From positions 2,356,001 to 2,420,000 of the forward strand of contig NZ_OZ241747.1 of the NCBI RefSeq assembly GCF_965201005.1: a stretch of DNA of 64,000 nt, given 5' to 3'. The translations under genes and the position numbers were made by a program. This DNA comes from Mucilaginibacter_A sp965201005 (GTDB taxonomy: Bacteria > Bacteroidota > Bacteroidia > Sphingobacteriales > Sphingobacteriaceae). The notes beneath the pieces were generated by a model. That model was not told the origin of the DNA, made no database searches, and saw only the letters and a program-made list of their open reading frames with translations. Of this stretch, positions 34,716 through 43,800 are shown one piece after another (position 1 is the first letter of the stretch; every line of letters starts with the position of its first letter).

Positions 34716-35528
34716 ATGATCAACAAAAATATCACAATCCTCGGCAGCGGCAACATTGGTTTATCTTTGGCAAAAGGCTTGGTAAAAGCCAATATTTCCA
34801 AACCTCAAAACATCACCCTGACACGCCGTAACCTTGCCGCTTTGCAGGCACAGGCCGATACCGGTTTTAAAACTTCCAACCAAAATTTACATGCGGTAAA
34901 AGAAGCAGACATTGTGATTATCGCCGTATTGCCGCAGCAGCTAAACCGCTTGCTGGAAGAGATTAAACCCGGTATCAACATTCAAAAACAGTTGTTCATT
35001 TCGGTGATTTCCGGCGTAAGTTGTGCCGACATCCGCAAACAATTAGAAGCTGATGTGCAGGTGGTGCGTGCGATGCCGAATACGGCCATTGCCATCGGCC
35101 AGTCCATGACTTGTATTGCCACTGACAATGCTTCCGCAGAAAACCTGAAACTGGTCAAATCCATGTTTGACACTGTTGGCATTAGTATCGAAATCAACGA
35201 AGAACTGATGACTTCGGCTACGGCTTTGTGTGCCTGCGGAATTGCTTTCTTTTTAAGATCGATCCGGGCAGCATCGCAAGGCGGAACAGAAATTGGCTTT
35301 CATGCGCACGATGCTTTAAAAATGGCGGCGCAAACGGCCAAAGGCGCGGCAGATTTATTGCTGCAGCTTGCCTCTCACCCCGAACAGGAAATTGATAAAG
35401 TAACGTCGCCAAAAGGCTGTACTATTGCCGGTTTGAACGAGATGGAACATAACGGTTTCAGTTCGGCCATGATCAAAGGCATTAAAACATCGGCCATCAA
35501 AGCCGGGGAATTGTACAAAGAGGACTGA
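34716..35528 (+). CDS. proC: Pyrroline-5-carboxylate reductase
   Basis: A 270-residue enzyme that makes proline from pyrroline-5-carboxylate with NAD(P)H. The Rossmann start is ITILGSGNIGLSLAKGL. The ProC region VVRAMPNTAIAIGQSMT and the C-terminal signature VTSPKGCTIAGLNEME are clear. It lies next to argB, so arginine and proline branches may be co-expressed. The TGA stop overlaps a dispersed-motif copy. Confidence 0.93.
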   Translation: MINKNITILGSGNIGLSLAKGLVKANISKPQNITLTRRNLAALQAQADTGFKTSNQNLHAVKEADIVIIAVLPQQLNRLLEEIKPGINIQKQLFISVISGVSCADIRKQLEADVQVVRAMPNTAIAIGQSMTCIATDNASAENLKLVKSMFDTVGISIEINEELMTSATALCACGIAFFLRSIRAASQGGTEIGFHAHDALKMAAQTAKGAADLLLQLASHPEQEIDKVTSPKGCTIAGLNEMEHNGFSSAMIKGIKTSAIKAGELYKED

Positions 35529-35548
35529 TGCTGTTTTTATCGCCTAAA
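35527..35548 (-). repeat. Dispersed motif copy, AAC type, overlapping a stop codon
   Basis: The GA of the proC stop TGA is the first two bases of GATGCTGTTTTTATC. Confidence 0.88.
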
Positions 35549-35584
35549 TTTTATAATTTGCTTCTACCCTAACCCGTCATTGTT

Positions 35585-36811
35585 ATGGCTTCCCCGCGAA
35601 AAGCTGCACTTGGTTTTATATTTATAACGCTGCTGATTGATGTAACCGGTTTCGGCATCATTATCCCGGTACTGCCTAAGCTTATTGCCGAAATGATCCA
35701 GGGCAATTTAAGTCAGGCTTCGGTTATTGGCGGCTGGCTTACTTTTGCTTATGCCATCATGCAGTTTATGTTTGCGCCGGTTTTGGGCAATTTGAGCGAC
35801 CGTTTTGGCAGAAGGCCGGTTTTGCTGTTTTCGCTTTTGGGTTTTGGCTTGGATTACCTCTTTCTCTCTTTTGCACCATCGGTCGGCTGGCTGTTTGTCG
35901 GCCGTACCATTGCAGGGATCACAGGTGCCAGTTTTACCACCGCTTCGGCCTACATTGCCGATATCAGCACGCCGCAAAACCGGGCGCAAAACTTCGGGAT
36001 GGTTGGTGCTGCTTTTGGCATCGGTTTTATCATTGGCCCGGTTTTAGGCGGATTGCTGGGACAATATGGTTCGCGCGTTCCGTTTATGGCAGCCGCCGGG
36101 CTGAGTTTGCTCAATGCTTTGTACGGTTATTTTGTGTTGCCTGAATCGCTTGCTCCAGAGAACCGGCGGCCGTTCCAACTGAAACGCGCCAACCCGGTTG
36201 GTGCTTTGATGCAATTGAAAAAATATCCGGCCATCAGCGGCTTGGTCGTTTCCCTGATTTTGCTTTACACGGCAAACAACGGAATGCAAAGCACCTGGAG
36301 TTATTACGGCATGGAAAAATTTAAGTGGAACGAAGCCATGGTTGGTTTTTCACTTGGTTTTGTTGGTTTGATGACGGCTTTGGTGCAAACTGTTGTCATC
36401 CGCTGGACGATCCCGAAGTTGGGAACCGAAAAAAGCTTGTATGTTGGTTTCATTTTGTATGCGATAGGTTTGTTTCTGTTTGCGTTTGCTTTAAACGGAT
36501 GGCAGATGTTTGTTTTTATTATTCCGTATTCGCTTGGTGGAATTGCTGGTCCGGCTTTGCAAAGCATCATGTCGGGCTTTGTTCCAGCAAACGAACAAGG
36601 CGAACTGCAAGGTGCGTTAACCAGTTTGATGAGCGCCACCACCATTTTTGCACCCGTAATGATGACGAGTTTGTTTGCTTATTTTACCAGTTCCAAAACG
36701 CCTTTTTTATTTCCCGGTGCGCCGTTTTTTGTTGGTGGGGTTTTGATTTTGGTTAGTACGGTGTTGGCTTATCGGAGTATGAAAAGGGTTCCGGTAGAAA
36801 AAAAAGTTTAG
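35585..36811 (+). CDS. MFS exporter of the TetA/TCR type
   Basis: A 408-residue 12-helix transporter. The first loop has the MFS signature LGNLSDRFGRRPVLL. TM1 reads FIFITLLIDVTGFGIIIPVLP, very close to class TetA proteins, and TM5 contains GAAFGIGFIIGPVLGGLLG, the antiporter motif C. It is a proton-coupled drug or metabolite exporter; substrate is unknown and resistance to tetracycline should not be assumed. Confidence 0.87.
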   Translation: MASPRKAALGFIFITLLIDVTGFGIIIPVLPKLIAEMIQGNLSQASVIGGWLTFAYAIMQFMFAPVLGNLSDRFGRRPVLLFSLLGFGLDYLFLSFAPSVGWLFVGRTIAGITGASFTTASAYIADISTPQNRAQNFGMVGAAFGIGFIIGPVLGGLLGQYGSRVPFMAAAGLSLLNALYGYFVLPESLAPENRRPFQLKRANPVGALMQLKKYPAISGLVVSLILLYTANNGMQSTWSYYGMEKFKWNEAMVGFSLGFVGLMTALVQTVVIRWTIPKLGTEKSLYVGFILYAIGLFLFAFALNGWQMFVFIIPYSLGGIAGPALQSIMSGFVPANEQGELQGALTSLMSATTIFAPVMMTSLFAYFTSSKTPFLFPGAPFFVGGVLILVSTVLAYRSMKRVPVEKKV

Positions 36812-36814
36812 GCT

Positions 36815-36837
36815 GATGCTTCTTTTATCGGCTTAAA
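36815..36837 (-). repeat. Dispersed motif copy, GAA type
   Basis: Starts 3 bp after the MFS stop codon. Confidence 0.88.
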
Positions 36838-36872
36838 ATTGTATCAAAGCGGGCTTTCAACCCTTGTTTATA

Positions 36873-37188
36873 TTCTTTTCCCTTGATGGAAAAGAACCAA
36901 AAGATCAAGACAAACCCAATCCCTTTGGGCGTTTTGTTGACCCTACGCTCCTAGGCGGAGACTTTGCAATCGGAATGTCTGCTTTGTTATCTTTCAATTG
37001 TTGAAAAATATCTTCTCAAATGCTTCTTTTATCAGTATAAATTAAGTGGGCTTAAAAAAGGATTTGTTTTTTTATTAAAAAGGACAAGCCGTTTGCAAGG
37101 TAGCCACCCAGGCGCGCTGGGATGAATGCCGCCTGGAGGCGATCCGGCATTCTTGAATTTTTGGTTCTTTTTGTTCAAGCAAAAAGAA
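36873..37188. mobile_element. MITE-like non-coding element with 37-bp terminal inverted repeats
   Basis: The ends at 36873-36909 and 37152-37188 are imperfect inverted repeats. By eye about 30 of 37 positions agree, including AAAAGAACCAAAA. Each end is itself a small hairpin (TTCTTTT...CTTGA...AAAAGAA). The 316-bp element has no coding frame. It holds a hairpin GAATGCCG...CGGCATTC (around 37128-37152) and a dispersed-motif copy at 37019-37041. I could not see a clear target-site duplication. Confidence 0.6.
37019..37041 (-). repeat. Dispersed motif copy, GAA type, inside the MITE-like element
   Basis: A full-length copy in the middle of the element at 36873-37188, which fills most of the 491-bp gap between the MFS gene and the response-regulator gene. 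Confidence 0.85.
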
Positions 37189-37302
37189 CATAATACCGGC
37201 AACCGCAGGTTTGCTAAAATCAACAGCGCAAGTATTTCTAATAATTAAACAAGTGGTAATTGTTTGCAGCTTTAAAGTGGCTGATAGCTACAAACTCACG
37301 CT

Positions 37303-38658
37303 CTAAATATCATACTTACTCAGCCGTCGGTACAAAGCCGTGCGCGTGATGCCGAGTTCTTTGGCGGCTTTGGTAATGTTGCCGCTGTTTTTTTCGATCA
37401 CCCGCAAAATTGTGTTTTTTTCGATAGAACTCAGGCGCAGTTCGTCCGGTTCGCTCATTTCAGGTGCTTGTTCTATGGGCGAAAAAATCAGGTCTTTGGC
37501 TTGCAGTACATGGTCATCAGCCATAATCACTGCCCGTTCCATGGTGTATTGCAGTTCACGCACATTTCCCGGAAAACCATATTGCAGCAGTTTTTCGGTC
37601 GCTTTGGTATCGAATTCAGGTTCTGGTTTCAAGTATTTTTTGCTGTAAACTTTTCCAAAATATTTAGCCAGCAATAAAATATCGGTTCCGCGTTTGTACA
37701 GCGGCGGAACAGTGATTTCTACTGTATTGATACGGTACATCAAATCCCGGCGAAACCGGGATTCGTTGGCCAGTTCCATCAGGGGCACGTTTGTGGCACA
37801 AATCAAACGGATATCCACTGCCACCGGCTGGTTGCTGCCAAGCCGTGTAACCTGCCGGTTTTGCAGCACACTCAATAATTTGGCCTGCTGGTGCAAAGCG
37901 ATATTTCCTATTTCATCCAAAAATAAGGTGCCGGTATTTGCAGCTTCAAACCTGCCTTCCCGGTCTTCACGCGCATCGGTAAAAGCACCTTTTTTATGGC
38001 CAAAAAGTTCGCTTTCAAACAAGTTTTCAGACAATGCGCCCACATCCACTTTCACATAAGGTTTTGCTGCACGAAGGGATTGCTGATGTATAGCTTTGGC
38101 AATCAAATCTTTACCTGTACCATTTTCGCCTAAAATCAAAATATTGGCATCAGTTGGGGCAATTTTTTCAATCTTATAAAAAATATCCTGCATAATAGCA
38201 GATTCGCCGATCAGCTCGCTGCCTACAACCGGATTTTTAGCCGCCACAACCTGCGGCGATTTGGTTTTTGCGCGTTTGGCCAATGCTTCTTTTAGCACAT
38301 TAATTAACACTTCATTGTGCCAGGGTTTCACCACAAAATCCGCTGCGCCTTCTTTCAAACACCTTACTGCCAGATCAATATGCCCGTAAGCGGTAATCAT
38401 GATCACGGCCGCACCGGATTTGAATTCGCGGGTTTTATTAAGCCAGAACAAACCCTCGTTGCCGGTATTGATGGAACTGTTGAAATTCATGTCCAGCAAA
38501 ATCAAGTCAAAATTTTGACGGGCTAAAATGGCGCGTAAATTCTCAGGGTTTTTCTCGGTTACTACTTCTTTTGCTTCCGTTTTCAGGAGCAACCGAACGG
38601 CGGTAAGCACATCGGTATCGTCATCAATCACTAAAACGGAAGCTTGTTTTAAACTCAT
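37303..38658 (-). CDS. NtrC-family sigma-54 activator response regulator
   Basis: A 451-residue regulator. The receiver domain (1-125) has Asp12/13 and phosphorylation site Asp56 in LILLDMNF. The AAA+ domain has Walker A GENGTGKD (177-184), the sigma-54 contact loop GAFTDA at 224-229 (Asp where most proteins have Gly) and Walker B GTLFLDEIGN. The C-terminus is a Fis-type HTH (ITKAAKELGITRTALYRRLSKY). It should bind paired palindromes and switch on sigma-54 promoters. It sits at one end of the permease array and is the obvious candidate controller. No histidine kinase gene is in the window. Confidence 0.93.
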   Translation of the reverse strand: MSLKQASVLVIDDDTDVLTAVRLLLKTEAKEVVTEKNPENLRAILARQNFDLILLDMNFNSSINTGNEGLFWLNKTREFKSGAAVIMITAYGHIDLAVRCLKEGAADFVVKPWHNEVLINVLKEALAKRAKTKSPQVVAAKNPVVGSELIGESAIMQDIFYKIEKIAPTDANILILGENGTGKDLIAKAIHQQSLRAAKPYVKVDVGALSENLFESELFGHKKGAFTDAREDREGRFEAANTGTLFLDEIGNIALHQQAKLLSVLQNRQVTRLGSNQPVAVDIRLICATNVPLMELANESRFRRDLMYRINTVEITVPPLYKRGTDILLLAKYFGKVYSKKYLKPEPEFDTKATEKLLQYGFPGNVRELQYTMERAVIMADDHVLQAKDLIFSPIEQAPEMSEPDELRLSSIEKNTILRVIEKNSGNITKAAKELGITRTALYRRLSKYDI

Positions 38659-38725
38659 AAAAGATTATGTTTTTGTATGGCAAGATAGCTTTTTGTGCTG
38701 AGTTTTGAGGTTTTTACATAAGATC

Positions 38726-38748
38726 GATGCTTCTTTTATCATATATTT
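38726..38748 (-). repeat. Dispersed motif copy, GAA type
   Basis: 67 bp upstream of the response-regulator start and oriented with it. Confidence 0.85.
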
Positions 38749-38815
38749 TTGAGTGCGGGGAGCGAGGTTTGAGGTGCGGACACACACCAATCTTCACACT
38801 CCGCTCCCGGCTCTT
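38749..38815. repeat. GAGGTG palindromic element, copy A
   Basis: GAGTGCGGGGAGCGAGG pairs imperfectly with ACTCCGCTCCCGGCTC. It lies immediately after the stop of permease 1. Related elements follow permeases 2, 3, 4 and 8 and the ATPase. Confidence 0.65.
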
Positions 38816-41191
38816 TTATTCTGATCTCAAACTCTTCACCGGATTGGCCAATGCTGCTTTTATCGCCTGAAAACTGACGGTGGCCAAGGTAATCGTGATC
38901 GTACCCATTGCGGTGATGACGAATATCCAAACGGAAATCCCGGTACGGTACTCGTAATGCTGAAGCCAGTTGTGCATGAAATACCAGGAAAGTGGTATTG
39001 CGATCAGGAACGAAATCGACACTAAAACCAAAAAGTCTTTGGAAAGCAAGCCCCAAAGGTTCAAAACACTTGCGCCCAATACTTTGCGGATGCCAATTTC
39101 TTTAACACGTTGTTCGGCGATAAACGATGCCAGACCGAAAATGCCCAGACAACTGATCAATACAGCAAAAATTGCAAAAAAGGTTGCCAGGCTTCCGATC
39201 CGTTGTTCCATCGCAAACTTTTTGGCAAAATCTTCGTCCACAAACCGAAAATCAAAAGGTGCAGCAGGATCAAGTTTTTCAAAAATGGCTTTTATTTTTG
39301 AGATGGATTCGCTGGTACCCATCTTTGGGTTCAGCCGGATCGTGATGACACCAACCTGGTCGTAATTCATGAAAAACACAGTCGGCGGTACTTGTTCGTA
39401 AGGCGATTCCATCAGCACATTCCTGATCACACCGATTACACGATAAGGTTTATCATCAAATTTGACCGTTTCTCCAACCGGATTTTTCAGTTTCATGTGT
39501 TTTACGGCAGCTTCGTTCAATACCATTGCGGCCGTATCGGTTTTAAATTGTCTGGAAAAATCCCGGCCTCCGTCAAAATGCCAACCAACCGTTTTCCCAA
39601 AATCCTGCGTTACCCAAGAAATACTGATAACGGAATTGAGGTTTGGGTCTTTTCCGGGCCATTCAAAACCAATCAAATGGGCGCCAACATTTGTGGTAGA
39701 ATTGGAAGCTTCGGCCATGTTTATCGCAGCACCTGAATTAAGCAGTTCACTTTGGAGCAAATCATATTTTCCATTTAAATTTGGCGTGGACATGACAACG
39801 GTGATCAAGCCATTTTTATCGTAACCAAGCGGCCGGTTTTTGGCATATTGGATTTGTTTGAACACGACGATTGTCCCGATGATGATCGAAACCGAAATGC
39901 TGAACTGCAAAACCACCAAAACCTGACGCGGAAGGGCAGCAAAACGTCCGACTTTAAACGTTCCTTTTAAAACTTTGATCGTGTTGAAAGATGATAAATA
40001 CAAAGCCGGATAACTGCCGGAAATCAAACCGGTCAAAAAAGTGAAAACCAAAACCGTCAGCCAAAATAAACCACTTGACCATGGAAAATGGAGTTGTTTA
40101 TCCGCCAATTGGTTGAAACTTGGCAGTGCAAGTTGTACCAATAAAACAGCAAGGAGTAAAGCCAAAAATGCAATCAATACCGATTCACTTAAAAACTGAA
40201 AAATCAATTGTTTGCGCTGCGAACCAATTGCTTTCCGCACGCCAACTTCTTTTGCCCGGATTTGTGAGCGTGCCGTACTCAAATTCATGAAATTAATACA
40301 AGCCAACAGCAAAACGAACAGGCCGATCAAACCAAACATCCAGACATATTGTATCGCTCCGCCGATATTTTTCCCTTGTTTAAATTCATTGTACAAATGC
40401 CATTTACGCATCGGTTGCAAAATAATTTCCGGTTTATCATCTCTGTTAGGTTTCCCGGTTAAAATGTTTTTAACTTTTGCGTTCACTTTACTTACCTCTG
40501 CATGGTCACTTAATTGTCCGTAAAGCAAAAATGAATTATCGTTCCATTCTGTGTAGTCCTTTTTTATCCATTCTTTTTGTGCAACTAAAGCCGCCCAGGG
40601 CATTAAAAAATTGACATCTTTAAATTCCGAATTTTGCGCGAAATCTTTAAAAACGCCGCTCACTTTATATGATTTTTTGTCATCTGTCAAAAGGATTTTG
40701 TTGATGGGATTAATGTTTCCAAAAATGATCTTGGCCAGGGATTCACTAATCATGATTCCCGATTCATCTTGTAAGCCAAGCAATTGTCCTCCGATCATCT
40801 TTAACGATAAAATCTGAGGTAATTCCGGCTCAGCATAAATTCCGGTTTGGTTCACCTTTTTATCACCGAAGGCCAAAATATGCTGTTCCTGATATCGTGC
40901 TAAAGCCAAATGTTTAAAATCAGAAGCGTATTTATTTCGAAGTTCTAAAACCAAAGGAATTGGAATAGTAGGATGCGTGGAAACATCATTTCCATTGGTA
41001 GAATTTTGTATAAATTGGACAACACGATCATAATTGTCAAAACTTTTATTGAACGACAATTCATCATAAACCCAAAAACCGATCAGCATGGCAACCGCCA
41101 TCCCAACGGCCAAACCAACAATATTAATAGCGGAATAAACTTTGTTTTTAATGAGGTTGCGCCAGGCGATTTTTAAATAGTTTTTGAACAT
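38816..41191 (-). CDS. ABC transporter permease 1 (two MacB-PCD/FtsX modules)
   Basis: A 791-residue membrane protein. The N-terminal helix (INIVGLAVGMAVAMLIGFWVY) is followed by a large extracytoplasmic domain to about 275, three helices with the FtsX phrase ACINFMNLSTARSQIRAKEVGVRKAIGSQRKQL, a fifth helix (VLVVLQFSISVSIIIGTIVVF), a second extracytoplasmic domain, and three last helices with LASFIAEQRVKEIGIRKVLGASV. It ends ANPVKSLRSE. The family works with a separate MacB-like ATPase and transmits mechanical force rather than forming a channel. It is the first of four leftward paralogues, nearest the regulator gene. Confidence 0.9.
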   Translation of the reverse strand: MFKNYLKIAWRNLIKNKVYSAINIVGLAVGMAVAMLIGFWVYDELSFNKSFDNYDRVVQFIQNSTNGNDVSTHPTIPIPLVLELRNKYASDFKHLALARYQEQHILAFGDKKVNQTGIYAEPELPQILSLKMIGGQLLGLQDESGIMISESLAKIIFGNINPINKILLTDDKKSYKVSGVFKDFAQNSEFKDVNFLMPWAALVAQKEWIKKDYTEWNDNSFLLYGQLSDHAEVSKVNAKVKNILTGKPNRDDKPEIILQPMRKWHLYNEFKQGKNIGGAIQYVWMFGLIGLFVLLLACINFMNLSTARSQIRAKEVGVRKAIGSQRKQLIFQFLSESVLIAFLALLLAVLLVQLALPSFNQLADKQLHFPWSSGLFWLTVLVFTFLTGLISGSYPALYLSSFNTIKVLKGTFKVGRFAALPRQVLVVLQFSISVSIIIGTIVVFKQIQYAKNRPLGYDKNGLITVVMSTPNLNGKYDLLQSELLNSGAAINMAEASNSTTNVGAHLIGFEWPGKDPNLNSVISISWVTQDFGKTVGWHFDGGRDFSRQFKTDTAAMVLNEAAVKHMKLKNPVGETVKFDDKPYRVIGVIRNVLMESPYEQVPPTVFFMNYDQVGVITIRLNPKMGTSESISKIKAIFEKLDPAAPFDFRFVDEDFAKKFAMEQRIGSLATFFAIFAVLISCLGIFGLASFIAEQRVKEIGIRKVLGASVLNLWGLLSKDFLVLVSISFLIAIPLSWYFMHNWLQHYEYRTGISVWIFVITAMGTITITLATVSFQAIKAALANPVKSLRSE

Positions 41192-41226
41192 AGTGTTTTA
41201 GTTTTATAGCTTTCAGTCAATAATTC

Positions 41227-41248
41227 AATGCTTCTTTTATCGGTATAA
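41227..41248 (-). repeat. Dispersed motif copy, GAA type
   Basis: 36 bp upstream of permease 1 and oriented with it. Confidence 0.85.
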
Positions 41249-41249
41249 T

Positions 41250-41317
41250 TTTGGGTAAGAGGTGTGAGGTTTCAGTTATGAAACATTACAAATCCCTCTT
41301 ACCTCTCAGCCCAAACC
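41250..41317. repeat. GAGGTG palindromic element, copy B
   Basis: GTAAGAGGTGTGAGGTTT pairs with AAACCTC and CCTCTTACCTC further right. It ends at the stop of permease 2. Confidence 0.65.
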
Positions 41318-43681
41318 TCACTCACTCCGCAAACTCTTCACCGGATTGGCCAATGCTGCTTTTATGGCCTGAAAACTGACGGTTAATAAAGCGATGATGA
41401 TGGCCAGCGTTCCGGCCAAAGCAAATGTTACCCAACTGATATTGATCCGATAATTATAATCTTGTAACCACTTATGCATGGCATACCAAGCTACGGGTGT
41501 TGCAATTAAAATAGCAATTGCTACTAATACAACAAATTCCCAGGTAAGCAATTGCACAATATTGGCAACGTCAGCTCCCAAAACTTTCCGGATGCCGATT
41601 TCTCGAGATCGATTTTCGGCCATATAAGCAGCAAGGCCAAACAAACCCAAACAGCAAATCACAATTGTTAACCCGGCAAACAAAGCCGCCAACTCGCCGG
41701 TGCGTTGCTGCTCTGCAAATTTCTTTCCATATTCCTCGTCCACAAATTTATATTCAAAAGGATAAGCCGGATTGTATTTTTTAAATATAGCTTCCGCTGC
41801 TTGCAGGCTTTTCGCTATGGATTGGTTGGCGTTTAAACGAATAAGCATGTTACCATAATACCAGCTTTTTGTGCCGTAAACTACCATCGGACTGACCGGT
41901 TGATAAGGCGAACCGACAATAAAATCTTTAAAAACACCAATAATTTTGAGTGATTTGTTATTAGCGGTAATGGTTTGTCCAATTGGGTTTTTGATTTTCA
42001 TCCAGTCGATTGCAGTTGCGTTAAGTAACACGGCGTTACTATCAGTTGGATAATTTGCAATATCGATGTCTCTTCCTGCAATTATCTTTAAACCCATTGT
42101 TTTGGCAAAATCGCCGGTACTTGCAAACTGCGTGAAGGCAATCTTTGAATGATCTGGATTTTGGTCGCCCCATTGTAAGCCTTGTGATATACTGCCTTCA
42201 ATGGTAATTGTCATGCTGGTTTTACTTACAGCTGTCGCGATACCTTGGTTTAAAAGATCGTTTTTAATTAGGTCGAAATTTTTTGAAATATCACCTTCAA
42301 TTGGATGTTCCAATAAATTATCCTGCGTGTAACCGGTATCTCGTTCTTGTGTGTATTTTATTTGTTTATAAATGATTAAGGTTGAAGTAATTAAAACAAC
42401 AGCAATTGTAAATTGAACAACCACTAATATTTTTCGTGGCGTGATGATTTGTTTTTCAGCCTTAAAAACACCTTTCAAAGCACGTACAGGATTAAATGAC
42501 GACAAATAGAAAGCCGGATAACTGCCTGCCAACAAACCGGTTATCAATATAAAACCAATTCCGGCAAGCCAGAACAAAAGATTTCCATATTCTATTGTCA
42601 GCTTTTTATCTGTGATATGATTAAATGCCGGAAGAAATATCTGCACAAGTATCAAGGCGATGATTCCGGAAATAGAAGCTAAAAGGACCGACTCGCCCAA
42701 AAACTGTTTGATCAGCGTCCATCTTCCGGCACCAATTGTTTTGCGCAAACCAACTTCTTTTGCACGTTTTTCACTTTGTGCCGTGCTCAAATTCATAAAA
42801 TTGATACAGGCAATCAACAAAATTAGGCAGGCGATCATAAAAAGTAATCTAACCGTTTCAATCCTGCCACCAACAACTTTTCCGTTATCAAACCGGGAAT
42901 ATAAATGCCATTTGCTGGCCGGATGCAAAAATATTTCTTCCGCTGTTGTCGAATCATGATCGAGTACTAAGTCTTTTATCTTTTGATCCAATTTTGCCAG
43001 CGAAGCACCGGGTTGCAACTGCACATAAGTATGGAAGGCGTTGGTATTCCATTTGGTTTCCATACTTGCCGTGTAAGGGTTTGCGGCAAGCGAAACCAGA
43101 TATTCAAAGTCGAACTGCGTGTTGTTGGGCAAGTCTTTCATCACCCCGGTAACTTTATAAGCATCTTTGTTATCGATCTTTACAATTTTCCCCATTGGAT
43201 CCTGATTACCGAATATTTTTGATGCCAAAGTTTGGGTGAGTACAACGCTGTTCACATCGTCCAGAGCATGAGTGGAACTGCCTTCCGACAGCGGGAAGCT
43301 GAACATGGTCAAAAATGGTTTATCTACGTCCAATCCTGTCGCTTTAATTGCTTTATTTGAAAAGTTGAACAACCTCGGCGTAGGCCAGCCGGTTCGGGTA
43401 ACCGCTTTCACTTCCGGAAACTGCTGTTTTAAAGTCGGCCCAACTGCGCCGGAAGTAACGTCCCAGGTATAAACTTCGCCTTTGGGTGTATTGCGGTTCC
43501 AAACTTTATAAAGTGTGTTTTTATTGGCATGGAACTGATCGAAACTTAATTCGTTTTGTATCCATTCAAAAATCAATATTGCCCCAGCCATCCCAATGGC
43601 CAACCCAACAATGTTGATGATCGAAAATGCTTTGTTGCGGATCAGGTTCCGCCAGGCGGTTTTTAGATAATTTTTGAACAT
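41318..43681 (-). CDS. ABC transporter permease 2 (two MacB-PCD/FtsX modules)
   Basis: A 787-residue paralogue of permease 1 with the same eight-helix plan. The first FtsX phrase is ACINFMNLSTAQSEKRAKEVGLRKTIGAGRWTL, the second is LAAYMAENRSREIGIRKVLGADV. It carries MacB-PCD markers such as VVLTQTLASKIFGNQDPMGK and the tail ANPVKSLRSE. The extracytoplasmic domains differ much more from the paralogues than the helices do, which fits diversification of the sensed or moved substrate. Confidence 0.9.
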   Translation of the reverse strand: MFKNYLKTAWRNLIRNKAFSIINIVGLAIGMAGAILIFEWIQNELSFDQFHANKNTLYKVWNRNTPKGEVYTWDVTSGAVGPTLKQQFPEVKAVTRTGWPTPRLFNFSNKAIKATGLDVDKPFLTMFSFPLSEGSSTHALDDVNSVVLTQTLASKIFGNQDPMGKIVKIDNKDAYKVTGVMKDLPNNTQFDFEYLVSLAANPYTASMETKWNTNAFHTYVQLQPGASLAKLDQKIKDLVLDHDSTTAEEIFLHPASKWHLYSRFDNGKVVGGRIETVRLLFMIACLILLIACINFMNLSTAQSEKRAKEVGLRKTIGAGRWTLIKQFLGESVLLASISGIIALILVQIFLPAFNHITDKKLTIEYGNLLFWLAGIGFILITGLLAGSYPAFYLSSFNPVRALKGVFKAEKQIITPRKILVVVQFTIAVVLITSTLIIYKQIKYTQERDTGYTQDNLLEHPIEGDISKNFDLIKNDLLNQGIATAVSKTSMTITIEGSISQGLQWGDQNPDHSKIAFTQFASTGDFAKTMGLKIIAGRDIDIANYPTDSNAVLLNATAIDWMKIKNPIGQTITANNKSLKIIGVFKDFIVGSPYQPVSPMVVYGTKSWYYGNMLIRLNANQSIAKSLQAAEAIFKKYNPAYPFEYKFVDEEYGKKFAEQQRTGELAALFAGLTIVICCLGLFGLAAYMAENRSREIGIRKVLGADVANIVQLLTWEFVVLVAIAILIATPVAWYAMHKWLQDYNYRINISWVTFALAGTLAIIIALLTVSFQAIKAALANPVKSLRSE

Positions 43682-43699
43682 GGTTTTTAGTTTTTTATT

Positions 43700-43721
43700 A
43701 ATGCTTCTTTTATCGGTGTTT
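43700..43721 (-). repeat. Dispersed motif copy, GAA type
   Basis: 19 bp upstream of permease 2 and oriented with it. The TTTA end is replaced by AAACACC. Confidence 0.8.
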
Positions 43722-43800
43722 TTTGGGTTTGAGGTAAGAGGTTTGAGGCAAGTTTATGAATCAGCTATCGTTTCATAGCTCAAACCCCGCACCTCATACC
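43722..43800. repeat. GAGGTG palindromic element, copy C
   Basis: GGGTTTGAGGTAAGAGGTTTGAGG pairs with CTCAAACCCC and CCTCATACCTCAC around a loop that itself contains TGAATCAGC. It ends at the stop of permease 3. Confidence 0.65.

Noticed and set aside
35585..36811. MFS exporter called a tetracycline-resistance gene
   Set aside because: TetA-like sequence features are shared by many exporters; the substrate cannot be inferred here.
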